This document shows positions 51,216 to 61,196 of a stretch of 64,000 nt of DNA, piece after piece. Every line of letters begins with the position of its first letter. Position 1 is the first letter of the stretch. The stretch spans positions 1 to 64,000 of the forward strand of contig CAZXPW010000008.1 in the NCBI GenBank assembly GCA_964643355.1, in the 5' to 3' direction. The position numbers were made by a program, and so were the translations under genes. Origin of the DNA: FEN-1350 sp964643355. GTDB taxonomy: Bacteria > Planctomycetota > Phycisphaerae > Sedimentisphaerales > Anaerohalosphaeraceae. The notes below the pieces were generated by a model, which was given only the letters and a program-made list of their open reading frames with translations, was not told the DNA's origin and did no database searches.

Positions 51216-53375
51216 ATGGGTAAAATTACACAGACACCATTACGATTACACTCGATGAATCTGAGTTTATTGAAATCAAATAAACGACATCGTATATTTC
51301 AATATTGTTTATGTTGGATCATACTCTCTGTCTGTTCAATTGGCTATAGCTCTACTCAGACAAAAACTCCAACCCCTTGTGGCCCTGTTCCGTCGGAAAA
51401 TCAAATGAGATGGCAGGAAATGGAATATTATGCCTTTATTCATTTCTCATTAAACACCTATACCGATCAGTCATGGGGATATGGGAATGAAGATGTAAAA
51501 CTGTTTAATCCAACAGAATTGGACTGTCGTCAGTGGGCCCGTATCTGTAAGGGAGCGGGCATGAAAGGGATAATTCTTACGGCCAAGCATCACTGTGGTT
51601 TTTGTCTTTGGCCGTCGAAATATACGGAGTATTCCGTAAAGAATACTCCGTGGCGTAATGGGAAGGGGGATGTGGTTCGCGAAATGGCCGATGCCTGCAA
51701 AGAATATGGTCTGAAAATGGGGATCTATTTATCGCCTTGGGACAGGAACCACCCGGATTACGGTAAACCCGAATATATTACCTACTTTCGGAATCAACTG
51801 ACTGAACTTCTCACCAATTACGGGCCCATTTTCGAAGTGTGGTTTGACGGCGCCAATGGAGGTACGGGGTATTACGGCGGCGCCAATGAAAATCGTAAGA
51901 TCGACCGCACGACCTATTACGACTGGAGTAATACCTACAAGCTGATTCGCAAGTTGCAGCCCGATATCGTGATCTGGAACGATGGGGGTGACAGGGCCGA
52001 TCTTCGCTGGGTGGGGACCGAAGCCGGATTTGTTGGCGAAACCAACTGGAGTTTGCTGGACGCCACAGGTGACGTTCCGTTTAACATGTTGCATCACGGC
52101 GTGGAAAACGGGAATGCGTGGGTGCCGGGCGAGGTCAACACCTCCATCAGACCGGAATGGTTCTACCACCCGAGTGAAGATACCAAGGTCAAAACGCTGC
52201 CTCATCTGATGGATACCTACTACAACTCTATTGGATGCAACGGCGCCTTACTTCTCAATTTTCCGATCATGCCGAATGGCCTGATCCATGAAAATGACCA
52301 AAAGGCGGCGATGGAATTTGCCAAAGCCGTAAAAGAAGCGTTCGCGGTCAACCTTGCAGAGAAAACAAAAGCGGACGCTTCAAACATTCGCGGCAATGCA
52401 AAAGAATTTGGGGCAGCCAAGGCCATAGACGGCGACAAAGACACCTATTGGGCGACTGACGACGACATTATTCAAGCGTCATTGACGATTGATTTTGGCA
52501 AACCCGTCACATTCAACCGGTTCATGGCACAGGAATCTATCCGTTTGGGACAACGGGTGAAAGCGTTCACGGTCGAAGCCCTCGTAGAAGGGAATTGGAA
52601 AGAACTGGCCAAGGCAACCACTATTGGATATAAGCGCATTCTTCGTTTCCCGACTGTCACGGCAACACAGCTTCGTTTCAGCATTACCGACTCAAAATGT
52701 TGCCCTGTCATTTCCAATGTTGGAGTTTTCAATGCACCGCAAATCTTGTCGGCTCCATCCATTATCAGAAATCAGTCCGGTGAAATCATCATCACTCCGG
52801 CGGATAGAGAATCGATTGTTTATTATACCATGGACGGCAGCGTACCGACGCCGGATTCGAAAATATATTCCGGTCCTTTTCAAACCGAAGGGAAAGTGGA
52901 GGTAAGTGCCATTGCTTACGAACCCTCTTCGGGCAAAAGCAGTCCTGTAAGTCATGAACAATTTGACCTGCCCCGGAAGGATTGGAAAATTATGGAAATT
53001 GGCGATGAAAAGGCATACGCTATCCTGGACGGGAATCCATCGACGGCATGGCATCAACGCAGAAACAAAAAGATGCCCATTGATTTGGTCATCGATTTGG
53101 GAAAGGATCAAAATCTTTGTGGTTTCAAATACTTCCCGGACCAAGGGATGTGGGGGCCCGGCATCATTACGAATCATCAATTTTATGTTTCAGGTGACAA
53201 TGTAGAGTGGAAACTGGTCAATCAAGGCGAATTCTCCAATATCAAAAACAATCCTGTATGGCAAATCAAGAGGTTTGCGCCTGAAAAGGCCCGCTATTTC
53301 AAGCTACGCGCGTTGAGCAATACCGAGGGTAACAATAACATCGGCTATGCTGAAGTGGATGTAATTACAGACTGA
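51216..53375 (+). CDS. GH29 alpha-L-fucosidase with two F5/8-type domains
   Basis: ATG 51216 is preferred: GGAG lies eight bases upstream; ATG 51159 and 51255 are alternatives. A late signal segment (FQYCLCWIILSVCSIG) is followed by the GH29 barrel (about 50-375), with the nucleophile Asp211 in VWFDGANGG, and HHCGFCLWPSKYTEYSV and GEVNTSIRPEW. Then come an F5/8/CBM32-like domain (about 395-520, AIDGDKDTYWATDD), a chitobiase C-terminal-type domain (about 525-590, IVYYTMDGSVPTPDS) and a second F5/8-like domain (about 600-715, ILDGNPSTAWHQ). The layout is typical of Bacteroidota fucosidases, and the gene's first part is clearly more AT-rich than its neighbours, so transfer is likely. It removes fucose from side chains. 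Confidence 0.9.
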   Translation: MGKITQTPLRLHSMNLSLLKSNKRHRIFQYCLCWIILSVCSIGYSSTQTKTPTPCGPVPSENQMRWQEMEYYAFIHFSLNTYTDQSWGYGNEDVKLFNPTELDCRQWARICKGAGMKGIILTAKHHCGFCLWPSKYTEYSVKNTPWRNGKGDVVREMADACKEYGLKMGIYLSPWDRNHPDYGKPEYITYFRNQLTELLTNYGPIFEVWFDGANGGTGYYGGANENRKIDRTTYYDWSNTYKLIRKLQPDIVIWNDGGDRADLRWVGTEAGFVGETNWSLLDATGDVPFNMLHHGVENGNAWVPGEVNTSIRPEWFYHPSEDTKVKTLPHLMDTYYNSIGCNGALLLNFPIMPNGLIHENDQKAAMEFAKAVKEAFAVNLAEKTKADASNIRGNAKEFGAAKAIDGDKDTYWATDDDIIQASLTIDFGKPVTFNRFMAQESIRLGQRVKAFTVEALVEGNWKELAKATTIGYKRILRFPTVTATQLRFSITDSKCCPVISNVGVFNAPQILSAPSIIRNQSGEIIITPADRESIVYYTMDGSVPTPDSKIYSGPFQTEGKVEVSAIAYEPSSGKSSPVSHEQFDLPRKDWKIMEIGDEKAYAILDGNPSTAWHQRRNKKMPIDLVIDLGKDQNLCGFKYFPDQGMWGPGIITNHQFYVSGDNVEWKLVNQGEFSNIKNNPVWQIKRFAPEKARYFKLRALSNTEGNNNIGYAEVDVITD

Positions 53376-53558
53376 TTACTATTTCAAAAGGGGTCATGGT
53401 CAAAGGTTATGTATGAGATACCTTAATGCCGACCAGAAGGGCGCCTGTGCAAATATGAATTCCATTATTGCCAAGCTTCCGGATTCGATATTAACCAAAG
53501 CATCACGGACGGGATGAAAATCCAATTCACGGTTTTCGTGTCGAAAGGAAATGAAAAA

Positions 53559-55352
53559 ATGTTTTGGAGATTTTCACTCATTCTGCTGGTGGTTTTTCCC
53601 TCGGTATTGGCCCAATCCCAACCCAGTCATTGGAATCATGCCCCGACTCCGCCGATGGGCTGGAACAGTTGGGACATCTTCGGCACCACGGTGACCGAAC
53701 AGCAGATCAAAGAACAGGCCGATGCCATGTCCAAGCTTTTGAAATCTTTCGGCTGGATCTATTTGACGGTGGATATCCAGTGGTACGAACCCAAATCGCA
53801 GGGCCATGGTTACAAATCGGGCGCGGTGCTGGAGATGGATGAATACAGCCGCCTTATGCCTGGAGTGAAGAAATTTCCTTCGGCTGCAAACGGCAAAGGT
53901 TTTAAGCCGCTGGCCGACTATGTGCACTCCAAAGGGCTCAAGTTCGGTATCCATATCATGCGGGGCATCCCCCGGCAGGCGGTACGGAAAAACACCCCGA
54001 TCCTCGGAACGGAGGCCCGCGCTGCCGATATCGCCAACACCCGTTCCTTCTGTGCCTGGAATCCGGATATGTGGGGTGTGGATATGAGCAAGTCCGGTGC
54101 GCAAAATTATTATGATTCGCTGTTTGCCCTTTATGCGTCGTGGGGCGTGGATTTTGTGAAGGTTGACGATATTGCCCGGCCCTACGACAATAACCAGAAG
54201 GCCGAGATTGAGGCCATCCGCAGGGCCATTGACAAGTGCGGCCGTCCGATCGTGCTGAGTCTTTCGCCGGGAGATACGCCGATCGGGCGCGGAGAACATG
54301 TGATGAACCATGCCAACCTGTGGCGAATTTCGGATGATTTCTGGGACCGGTGGAAGCCGCTCTATGAGATGTTCGGGCGTCTGGAGAAATGGACTCCCTA
54401 TCGTTCCAACGGCGCCTGGCCCGATGCCGATATGCTTCCTTTCGGTATCATTGACTTCAACCGCCCCACGAACTTTACCAAAGATGAACAAATCCTGTGT
54501 ATGAGTTTGTGGTGCATTGCGCGTTCTCCTCTCATTTTTGGCGGTGACATGACGCGACTGGACGAGTTTACGCTGAATCTGTTGACCAATCCGGAGGTTC
54601 TGGCCGTCAATCAGGCCAGCACAAACAATCGTCAAATTTTGCGCAAAGAGGATCTGATCGTCTGGGCGGCCGATGTGCCGGGTACCCGGGATCGTTATGT
54701 CGGGCTGTTCAACGCTCAGAGCAATGAGAATCCATTTGATATGACCCAGGCCGATTATCGCAGCTCCAAACTCAGTGGCGAACCGAAGAAGGAACGGATC
54801 GAAATCAAAGTGCCGATTCACAATGCTCGTCGTCTGGTGTTGGCGGTGGGAGACGGCTTCGATGGATATTCGTATGATCATGCCGCTTGGATTGAACCTG
54901 TGGTGACCGGTCCAGCCGGAACGCTCAAGCTGACGGATTTGGGTTGGCTTTCGGCCACAGCCGGTTGGGGCCGGACGCAGATGAACCGTACCGCCGATGG
55001 GCGTCCCTTAAAGCTGGATGAAAGGTCTGTCGAAGGGATTGGTACGCATTCGGTTTCGATCATCGAGTTTGAGATTCCGCCGGGATACGACACATTCACA
55101 TCAAAGGGAATTCTTACTGAGGGAAGCCAGGGGAAAGGTTCGGTTCAATTTCTTGTCCTGGTCGATCCCGTCAGGCAGATCAGACCGGAACGAAGCAAGA
55201 TATCGGTATCCTTTGCCGATCTTGGAATTGTGGGCAAGGCCAGAGTGCGCGATCTTTGGGGACGAAAAGATTTGGGCGAATTCGGTAGCTCCTTTGAGCA
55301 GGAGATCCCACTGCACAGCGCCGGCCTGTTCCGCATTTCTCCAATCCCTTAA
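53559..55352 (+). CDS. GH27 alpha-galactosidase with inserted NPCBM-like domain
   Basis: ATG 53559 has GAAAGGAAA upstream and opens the signal peptide MFWRFSLILLVVFPSVLAQ; ATG 53514 is open but less likely. GH27 motifs: TPPMGWNSWDIFG, nucleophile Asp203 in FVKVDDIAR, and acid/base Asp260 in RISDDFWD. The C-terminal beta domain is interrupted by an NPCBM-like beta-sandwich (about 455-550, LSATAGWGRTQMNR, GIGTHSVSIIEFEIPPGYD) before the last strands (ARVRDLWGRKDLGEF). It should remove alpha-galactose from arabinogalactan or decorated xylan. Confidence 0.9.
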   Translation: MFWRFSLILLVVFPSVLAQSQPSHWNHAPTPPMGWNSWDIFGTTVTEQQIKEQADAMSKLLKSFGWIYLTVDIQWYEPKSQGHGYKSGAVLEMDEYSRLMPGVKKFPSAANGKGFKPLADYVHSKGLKFGIHIMRGIPRQAVRKNTPILGTEARAADIANTRSFCAWNPDMWGVDMSKSGAQNYYDSLFALYASWGVDFVKVDDIARPYDNNQKAEIEAIRRAIDKCGRPIVLSLSPGDTPIGRGEHVMNHANLWRISDDFWDRWKPLYEMFGRLEKWTPYRSNGAWPDADMLPFGIIDFNRPTNFTKDEQILCMSLWCIARSPLIFGGDMTRLDEFTLNLLTNPEVLAVNQASTNNRQILRKEDLIVWAADVPGTRDRYVGLFNAQSNENPFDMTQADYRSSKLSGEPKKERIEIKVPIHNARRLVLAVGDGFDGYSYDHAAWIEPVVTGPAGTLKLTDLGWLSATAGWGRTQMNRTADGRPLKLDERSVEGIGTHSVSIIEFEIPPGYDTFTSKGILTEGSQGKGSVQFLVLVDPVRQIRPERSKISVSFADLGIVGKARVRDLWGRKDLGEFGSSFEQEIPLHSAGLFRISPIP

Positions 55353-55370
55353 AGGTAGCGGGTCACAATC

Positions 55371-56708
55371 ATGGTGATAGTCCTGTTGCTGATCCTGAGT
55401 GTTCTGTTTATTGTGGTTTCGACAGTCCGGTTCCATCTTCATCCCTTTTTTGCCTTACTCATTGCGTCGCTGTTTTTTGGGATTTGTTCCGATATGCCTT
55501 TGGGAAAAATCGTTTCCTCCGTTGAAGAGGGTTTTGGCGGAACGCTGGGGAAGATCGGTATTGTTATTATCGCCGGAGTGATCATCGGCACATTTCTCGA
55601 AAAATCAGGAGGTGCGTACACCTTAGCCGAATGTGTTGTGAAAATCATCGGCAAACAAAGTGTAACACCCGCCATGGTCTTGATTGGGTATGTTGTCTCC
55701 ATTCCGGTTTTTGCCGATTCGGGTTTTGTGATTTTGACGCCCTTAAACAAGTCGTTGACCAAGCGTGCGGGATTGTCTCTGGCGACTACAGCCATCGCGC
55801 TTTGTCTGGGGTTAATGGTATCCCATACGCTGATCCCGCCGACTCCCGGCCCGATTGCGGCTGCTGGAATTCTGGGTGCGGATCTTGGATGGGTGATCTT
55901 GATCGGAATTCCCCTGAGCATTCCAATCCTGCTTTTCTGCTGGTTCTGGGCGGTGAAGGTGGCCAGCCGAGTTCAGATTGATCCGAACCCGGAATTGACC
56001 GAAACGGAAATCCTTTCCCGCCTGAAGGGGGCTCCGTCGGCTTTTCACGCACTGATCCCGATTCTTTTGCCGATTGTTCTGATTGTTTTGAAATCCATCG
56101 CGGATTATCCCACGCGCCCTCTGGGACAGGAAGCGTTTCACCGGGTCATCAGCTTTATCGGCACGCCGCTGATCGCCCTCCTGATCGGAATCGCCGTCGC
56201 CGTAACGCTCCCCAGATCCTTCGACAAACAGATGGTATCCTCTTCCGGATGGGTCGGAAAGGGATTGCTGGACGCTTCCCTGATTATCATGATTACCGGA
56301 GCGGGAGGGGCCTTTGGAAAAGTGCTCCAGAATTCCGGGATTGTTGATATTCTGGGCAGCGCCATATCCTCGATCTCAGCGGGATTGTGGCTGCCGTTTC
56401 TGGTCGCTGCGGCGATCCGGGCGGCGCAGGGGTCTTCCACAGTGGCGATTATAACGACCGCCTCAATTCTGGCCCCGATGCTGCCTTCCATGGGTCTGGA
56501 TTCTCCGATCGGCCGGGCACTTTCCGTCCTGGCGATCGGCGCCGGCTCGATGGTGGCCTCTCATGCCAACGACAGTTTTTTCTGGGTCGTTACGCGGATG
56601 AGCGACATGGATGTCAAGACCGGATACAAACTGATGACGGCCGGCTCGATCTGTATGGGTTTTTTTGCCTGTCTTCTTATCTGGATTATCGGTATAATCC
56701 TTCTCTAA
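55371..56708 (+). CDS. GntP-family sugar-acid permease
   Basis: ATG 55371 lies 18 bases after the GH27 stop, with a weak AAAGG site. The 445 residues form about twelve membrane segments with GntP features (FGGTLGKIGIVIIAGVIIGT, IPVFADSGFVILTPLNKSL, HTLIPPTPGPIAAAGILGAD, AAIRAAQGSSTVAIITT, SHANDSFFWVVTRM). GntP proteins take up gluconate and related aldonates with protons. Standing before three enzymes of pentonate breakdown, its likely cargo is xylonate or arabonate, which would explain why no sugar dehydrogenase is nearby. Confidence 0.92.
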   Translation: MVIVLLLILSVLFIVVSTVRFHLHPFFALLIASLFFGICSDMPLGKIVSSVEEGFGGTLGKIGIVIIAGVIIGTFLEKSGGAYTLAECVVKIIGKQSVTPAMVLIGYVVSIPVFADSGFVILTPLNKSLTKRAGLSLATTAIALCLGLMVSHTLIPPTPGPIAAAGILGADLGWVILIGIPLSIPILLFCWFWAVKVASRVQIDPNPELTETEILSRLKGAPSAFHALIPILLPIVLIVLKSIADYPTRPLGQEAFHRVISFIGTPLIALLIGIAVAVTLPRSFDKQMVSSSGWVGKGLLDASLIIMITGAGGAFGKVLQNSGIVDILGSAISSISAGLWLPFLVAAAIRAAQGSSTVAIITTASILAPMLPSMGLDSPIGRALSVLAIGAGSMVASHANDSFFWVVTRMSDMDVKTGYKLMTAGSICMGFFACLLIWIIGIILL

Positions 56709-56738
56709 AATCAAGGGATTCTATCTACCGGAGTATCC

Positions 56739-57557
56739 ATGAGCATGCTAACCAAACATCAAGTTAACGATTCCGAACGCTGGGCACTGGATGGATTTTT
56801 GCTGTCGCCGGAATTTGACTTTCATCGGTTCTGTCGGCTGCACCCTCAGGAAGCACATGCTTATTTGACTTCCTGCCGAAGCGACGAAAAATCTTCGGGT
56901 GCACTTTTGTCTCCGATCGAATATGATCAGGAAGTCTGGGCCTGTGGCGTCACCTATTCTCGGAGCCGGGATGCACGGGAAGCGGAGACGGACATCAAAA
57001 ATATCTATGACCGGGTCTATGAGGCCAAACGACCGGAGTTGTTTTTCAAGGCCCTCGGCTGGAGAGTCCGAGGACCGCTTTCGGCAATCCGCATCCGAAA
57101 GGACAGTCACTGGAATGTGCCGGAGCCGGAACTGACTCTTCTGATCAACCGCTTCGGCGAGATACTCGGATACTGTGTGGGAAACGATGTCTCTTCCCGA
57201 AATATCGAGGCCGAGAATCCTCTCTATCTTCCACAGGCGAAAATGTACGACGGGTCCTGTGCTCTGGGTCCGGGGATCTGTATCACAAAAGCCGAACAGA
57301 TGCGAAATCTCGCTATTGAACTGGTGATCAAGCGAGATGGTACAACCATTTTCAAGGGAACCACGAATACTTCCCAGATCAAACGGTCTTTTGAAGAACT
57401 GGCGTCCTATCTGACCCTGGAGATGACCTTTCCTTCCGGGGCTTTTCTGCTCACGGGAACGGGAATCATTCCGGACGAAGCGTTTTCATTGTCCGTCGGA
57501 GATACGGTGATTATTACCATTGACAAACTGGTTCTCGAAAACCGGGTTGAATCCTAA
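56739..57557 (+). CDS. FAH-family 2-keto-3-deoxy-pentonate dehydratase-like enzyme
   Basis: ATG 56739 is 30 bases after the permease stop. The 272-residue protein has the fumarylacetoacetase fold: metal-binding acidic residues in VPEPELTLLIN and in the following GNDVSSRNIEAENPLYLPQA, with KMYDGSCALGP. This form matches 2-dehydro-3-deoxy-D-pentonate (arabinonate) dehydratases such as Caulobacter XylX, which make 2-oxoglutarate semialdehyde. The next two genes supply the step before and the step after, which supports the call. Confidence 0.8.
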   Translation: MSMLTKHQVNDSERWALDGFLLSPEFDFHRFCRLHPQEAHAYLTSCRSDEKSSGALLSPIEYDQEVWACGVTYSRSRDAREAETDIKNIYDRVYEAKRPELFFKALGWRVRGPLSAIRIRKDSHWNVPEPELTLLINRFGEILGYCVGNDVSSRNIEAENPLYLPQAKMYDGSCALGPGICITKAEQMRNLAIELVIKRDGTTIFKGTTNTSQIKRSFEELASYLTLEMTFPSGAFLLTGTGIIPDEAFSLSVGDTVIITIDKLVLENRVES

Positions 57558-57587
57558 TCATGACAGATCAACGACTGAGGAGATCCT

Positions 57588-59171
57588 ATGGATTATCAGA
57601 AAGTACTCATCGCCGGTCAGTGGCGGGCCCCGCAAAATCCGGCGGGTCATTTTCATGCGGTCAATCCCGCGACGAAACAGCCGCTTCCTGAAATATATCC
57701 GGTTTGCGGTTTGGATGATGTTAACGAAGCGATCCTGGCCGGCAAGCGGACGGCGGCTGAGCTTCGGTTGGTCCCCCGGGAACAGTTCGCTCGGTTCCTG
57801 GAAACATTTGCGGATGGGATTGAAGTCCATGCCGACGAGCTTGTAGATATCGCTAATCTGGAAACGGGCTTGCCAAAAGAACCAAGACTAAAGAATGGAG
57901 AACTTCCTCGCACAGTTGATCAGCTTCGAAAGGCCGCCAGGGCAGCGCGCGAAATGAGCTGGTGCCGCGCGACGATTGACACTGCTGTTAACATTCGAAG
58001 CAAAATGGGACCTCTGGATGGCCCGGTCACAGTCTTTGGGCCGAACAATTTCCCATTCGCTTTCAACTCCATCGCCGGGGGAGATTTCGCCGCCGCCATC
58101 GCCGCCGGTAATCCGGTAATCGCCAAAGCCAATACCGGCCATCCGGGAACAACACGGGTGTTTGCCCGTCTGGCATTGGAGGCCGTCCGTAATACCGGTC
58201 TTCCCCCTGCAACCGTCCAGATGATCTATCGGACGCTTCCTGATCTTGGATTCCAACTGGTTGCCCATCCGCAGATTGGCGCTTCGGCTTTTACGGGCAG
58301 TAAACAGGCCGGGCTGATGCTGAAGGCCGCCGCAGATAAGGCCGGCAAGCCGATTTATTTGGAGATGTCCAGCGTCAATCCCGTATTTATCCTGCCGCAA
58401 GCCATCGACGAGCGTTCGGATGCGATTGCCGCCGAGCTGTTCGCGTCATGCGCGCTGGGAGCTGGTCAGTTCTGTACAAATCCAGGCCTGATTATCCTTC
58501 AAAAAAGCGACCGAGCTGAATCGTTCATTCGGACGCTGGCCGATCACTTTGAGCGTAATCGGCCGGGGATCCTGCTATCCGCGAAGAGCCCAGATCATAT
58601 TCTGGAAGCGGTTGAAATCCTTAAATTCGCCGGGGCGACCGTAATTGTCGGCGGGAAAAAAGTGGAAGATGAAGGATATCGATTTGCCAATACTCTGCTT
58701 CGAGTGGACGCAGCGACATTCATTTCAAAACCCAATGTTCTTCAGACTGAGGCATTTGGAACTGTCAGCTTGATCGTGGTGGCCGATGATATCCGGCAAA
58801 TGAAAGAGGTGGCGTCCGTTCTTGAAGGGAATCTGACTGGTTGTATTTATTCCCACACAAAAGGAAAGGATGATACTGCCTATGCGATACTTGAACCGGA
58901 GTTACGGACAAAAGTCGGCCGCCTGTTGAATGATAAGGTCCCCACCGGAGTGGCCGTTGTCTCTTCGATGAATCACGGCGGGCCCTACCCCGCTACCGGG
59001 CATCCTGGATTTACGGCGGTGGGGCTGCCCGCCTCGATGCTTCGATTCGCGGCCTTGTACTGCTATGATAATGTCCGTCCCGACAGATTGCCGATCGAAC
59101 TTCAGGACAAAAATCCCACGGGTTCCATGTGGCGGATAATCGATGGCGAATGGACACAAAGAGATGTTTAA
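57588..59171 (+). CDS. 2-oxoglutarate semialdehyde (2,5-dioxovalerate) dehydrogenase
   Basis: ATG 57588 follows GAGGAGATCCT. A full 527-residue aldehyde dehydrogenase of the KGSADH class, with FGPNNFPFAFNSIAGGDFAA for the nucleotide site, the general base Glu in LEMSSVNPVF, the nucleophile Cys296 in GAGQFCTNPG, and the class-typical end GGPYPATGHPGFTAVG. It would oxidise the semialdehyde made by the enzyme before it to 2-oxoglutarate with NAD(P)+, feeding the citric acid cycle. Its gene starts 30 bases after the dehydratase gene. Confidence 0.9.
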   Translation: MDYQKVLIAGQWRAPQNPAGHFHAVNPATKQPLPEIYPVCGLDDVNEAILAGKRTAAELRLVPREQFARFLETFADGIEVHADELVDIANLETGLPKEPRLKNGELPRTVDQLRKAARAAREMSWCRATIDTAVNIRSKMGPLDGPVTVFGPNNFPFAFNSIAGGDFAAAIAAGNPVIAKANTGHPGTTRVFARLALEAVRNTGLPPATVQMIYRTLPDLGFQLVAHPQIGASAFTGSKQAGLMLKAAADKAGKPIYLEMSSVNPVFILPQAIDERSDAIAAELFASCALGAGQFCTNPGLIILQKSDRAESFIRTLADHFERNRPGILLSAKSPDHILEAVEILKFAGATVIVGGKKVEDEGYRFANTLLRVDAATFISKPNVLQTEAFGTVSLIVVADDIRQMKEVASVLEGNLTGCIYSHTKGKDDTAYAILEPELRTKVGRLLNDKVPTGVAVVSSMNHGGPYPATGHPGFTAVGLPASMLRFAALYCYDNVRPDRLPIELQDKNPTGSMWRIIDGEWTQRDV

Positions 59172-59194
59172 TGGTTACGGATCAGGAATAATTT

Positions 59195-61180
59195 ATGGTT
59201 GGTAGAAAATCACCCACATTTGAAGAGATCGTCGGAAATGCCAATCCCATCCAAACCATGCGGACTTGTGGGGAAGGTCCTTTGGGAAAACTGCCCTTGA
59301 CCGAAGAGATACTTCGAAATGCCCCAAGCGGCGATCTGTTCGGCATGACCCAGGATGCGGCCGTGGGGTGGAATCCCGAAGACACTAACCTTGACCAGTA
59401 CCTGATGGTCGGTACGCTGGGTGGACTGCGCGCCGATGATGGTCATCCCATCGCACTGGGGTACCATACGGGCCATTGGGAGATTGGCCTGCTGGTCAAA
59501 GAAGCGGCAATGACCTTGAAAGAACAAGGCGTACTTCCCTTTGCGGGATTTTGCAGCGATCCATGTGACGGCCGCACTCAGGGGACCGAAGGCATGTATG
59601 ACAGTCTTTCCTACCGGAATGACTCGGCCATTGTGATGCGCCGGCTGATTCGGTCCTTGCCTCGAAGAAAGGGTGTGATGGGTATCGCCACCTGCGATAA
59701 AGGGCTTCCGGCGATGATGATGGCTCTGGCGGGTTGCGGGGATCTGCCTGGGATCATCGTCCCAGGCGGTGCCACGCTACCGACCAAAGACGCCGAAGAC
59801 ACCGCAAAAATTCAGTCCCTCGGAGCCCGTTTTGCGCATCAGTTGATTGACCTGGACTATGCGGCCGAGATGGGATGCCGGAGTTGCGGTTCCGCCGGGG
59901 GCGGATGTCATTTTCTCGGAACGGCCGCATCTTCCCAGGTGGTTGCCGAGGCATTCGGAATGACCCTTCCTCACAGTGCTCTGGCCCCTTCAGGCGAACA
60001 AGTCTGGATCGATACGGCCCGTCGGTCCGCACTGGCTTTGCTGAATCTTTCTGCGAATCATATTCCCATCCGGAAAATCCTGACGCAGGAATCCCTGGAA
60101 AACGCTATGCTGGTTTATGCTGCGTTCGGGGGTTCTACCAACATGTTGCTTCACATACCGGCGATTGCGCATGCGGCCGGACTTACGCTGCCGAAACTGG
60201 ACGACTGGACTCGGATCAACAAGCTGGTTCCCCGCCTGGTTGACGCGCTGCCAAACGGACCCAGAAGTTTCCCCACGGTCAAGGTCTTTGCGGCCGGCGG
60301 CGTGCCGGAAGTCATGCTTCATCTGCGCGACATGGGATTGCTGAATACGAAAGTCCTGACTGCTACGGGAAAATCGCTGGACGACAATCTGAACTGGTGG
60401 CGGCAAAGCCAAAGGCGAAAGGCTGTAAAAGCCAGATTAAAAGAGTTGGACAACATCGATTCTGACATTGTGATTATGAATGCCGAAACAGCCAAGCAAG
60501 CAGGATTAACCAGTACCGTTGTGTTTCCTTCCGGCAATATCGCGCCTCAAGGGTCTGTGGTGAAGGCCACATCGATTGATCCGAGCGTGATCGACACAGA
60601 TCAGGTGTATAGGCACACCTCCCGGGCAAGGGTATTTGTATCCGAAAAAGACGCGATCAAAGCGATCAAAGGTCAGGGAGATTCTCCAATCGTAGCGGGA
60701 GATATAATCGTTCTGATCGGATGCGGCCCGATCGGAAGCGGCATGGAGGAGACCTTTCAACTCACGGCCGCATTGAAATATATTCCTTGGGGAAAGCATG
60801 TGCCGGTGATCACCGACGCGCGGTTTTCCGGCGTATCCACCGGGGCCTGTATCGGCCATGTCGGTCCCGAAGCGCTTGCGGGTGGGCCGATCGGAAAACT
60901 GCGGGATGGAGACATAATTGAGATCATCATCGATCGAAAACACCTGACGGGGAGCGTTCAATTTATCGGGGAAGGAAATACTCGATACGCACCAAAACAA
61001 GCCGCAGAAGTACTGAAGGGTCGGCCTGTGCACCCCAATCTGAAACCCGGGGACAAACTTCCGGACGACACCCGCCTCTGGGCGGCACTTCAGAATGTCA
61101 GCGGCGGAACCTGGGCGGGGTGTATTTATGATGTGGATAAGATTATCGAAACCCTGGATTTGTCTAACAAGGTAGGATAA
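59195..61180 (+). CDS. YjhG/YagF-type D-xylonate dehydratase (IlvD/Edd family)
   Basis: ATG 59195 is 23 bases after the previous stop. The 661 residues match the length of E. coli YjhG (about 655). Iron-sulfur ligands are seen in FCSDPCDGRTQG, GIATCDKGLPAMM and GCRSCGSAGGGCHFLG; the C-terminal domain has VITDARFSGVSTGACIGHV. It dehydrates D-xylonate (or a related pentonate) to the 2-keto-3-deoxy acid used by the FAH-family enzyme. With the neighbouring enzymes it makes the lower Weimberg pathway. No xylose dehydrogenase or lactonase lies in the window. Confidence 0.9.
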   Translation: MVGRKSPTFEEIVGNANPIQTMRTCGEGPLGKLPLTEEILRNAPSGDLFGMTQDAAVGWNPEDTNLDQYLMVGTLGGLRADDGHPIALGYHTGHWEIGLLVKEAAMTLKEQGVLPFAGFCSDPCDGRTQGTEGMYDSLSYRNDSAIVMRRLIRSLPRRKGVMGIATCDKGLPAMMMALAGCGDLPGIIVPGGATLPTKDAEDTAKIQSLGARFAHQLIDLDYAAEMGCRSCGSAGGGCHFLGTAASSQVVAEAFGMTLPHSALAPSGEQVWIDTARRSALALLNLSANHIPIRKILTQESLENAMLVYAAFGGSTNMLLHIPAIAHAAGLTLPKLDDWTRINKLVPRLVDALPNGPRSFPTVKVFAAGGVPEVMLHLRDMGLLNTKVLTATGKSLDDNLNWWRQSQRRKAVKARLKELDNIDSDIVIMNAETAKQAGLTSTVVFPSGNIAPQGSVVKATSIDPSVIDTDQVYRHTSRARVFVSEKDAIKAIKGQGDSPIVAGDIIVLIGCGPIGSGMEETFQLTAALKYIPWGKHVPVITDARFSGVSTGACIGHVGPEALAGGPIGKLRDGDIIEIIIDRKHLTGSVQFIGEGNTRYAPKQAAEVLKGRPVHPNLKPGDKLPDDTRLWAALQNVSGGTWAGCIYDVDKIIETLDLSNKVG

Positions 61181-61196
61181 TTTGGGAGGTCCAACC

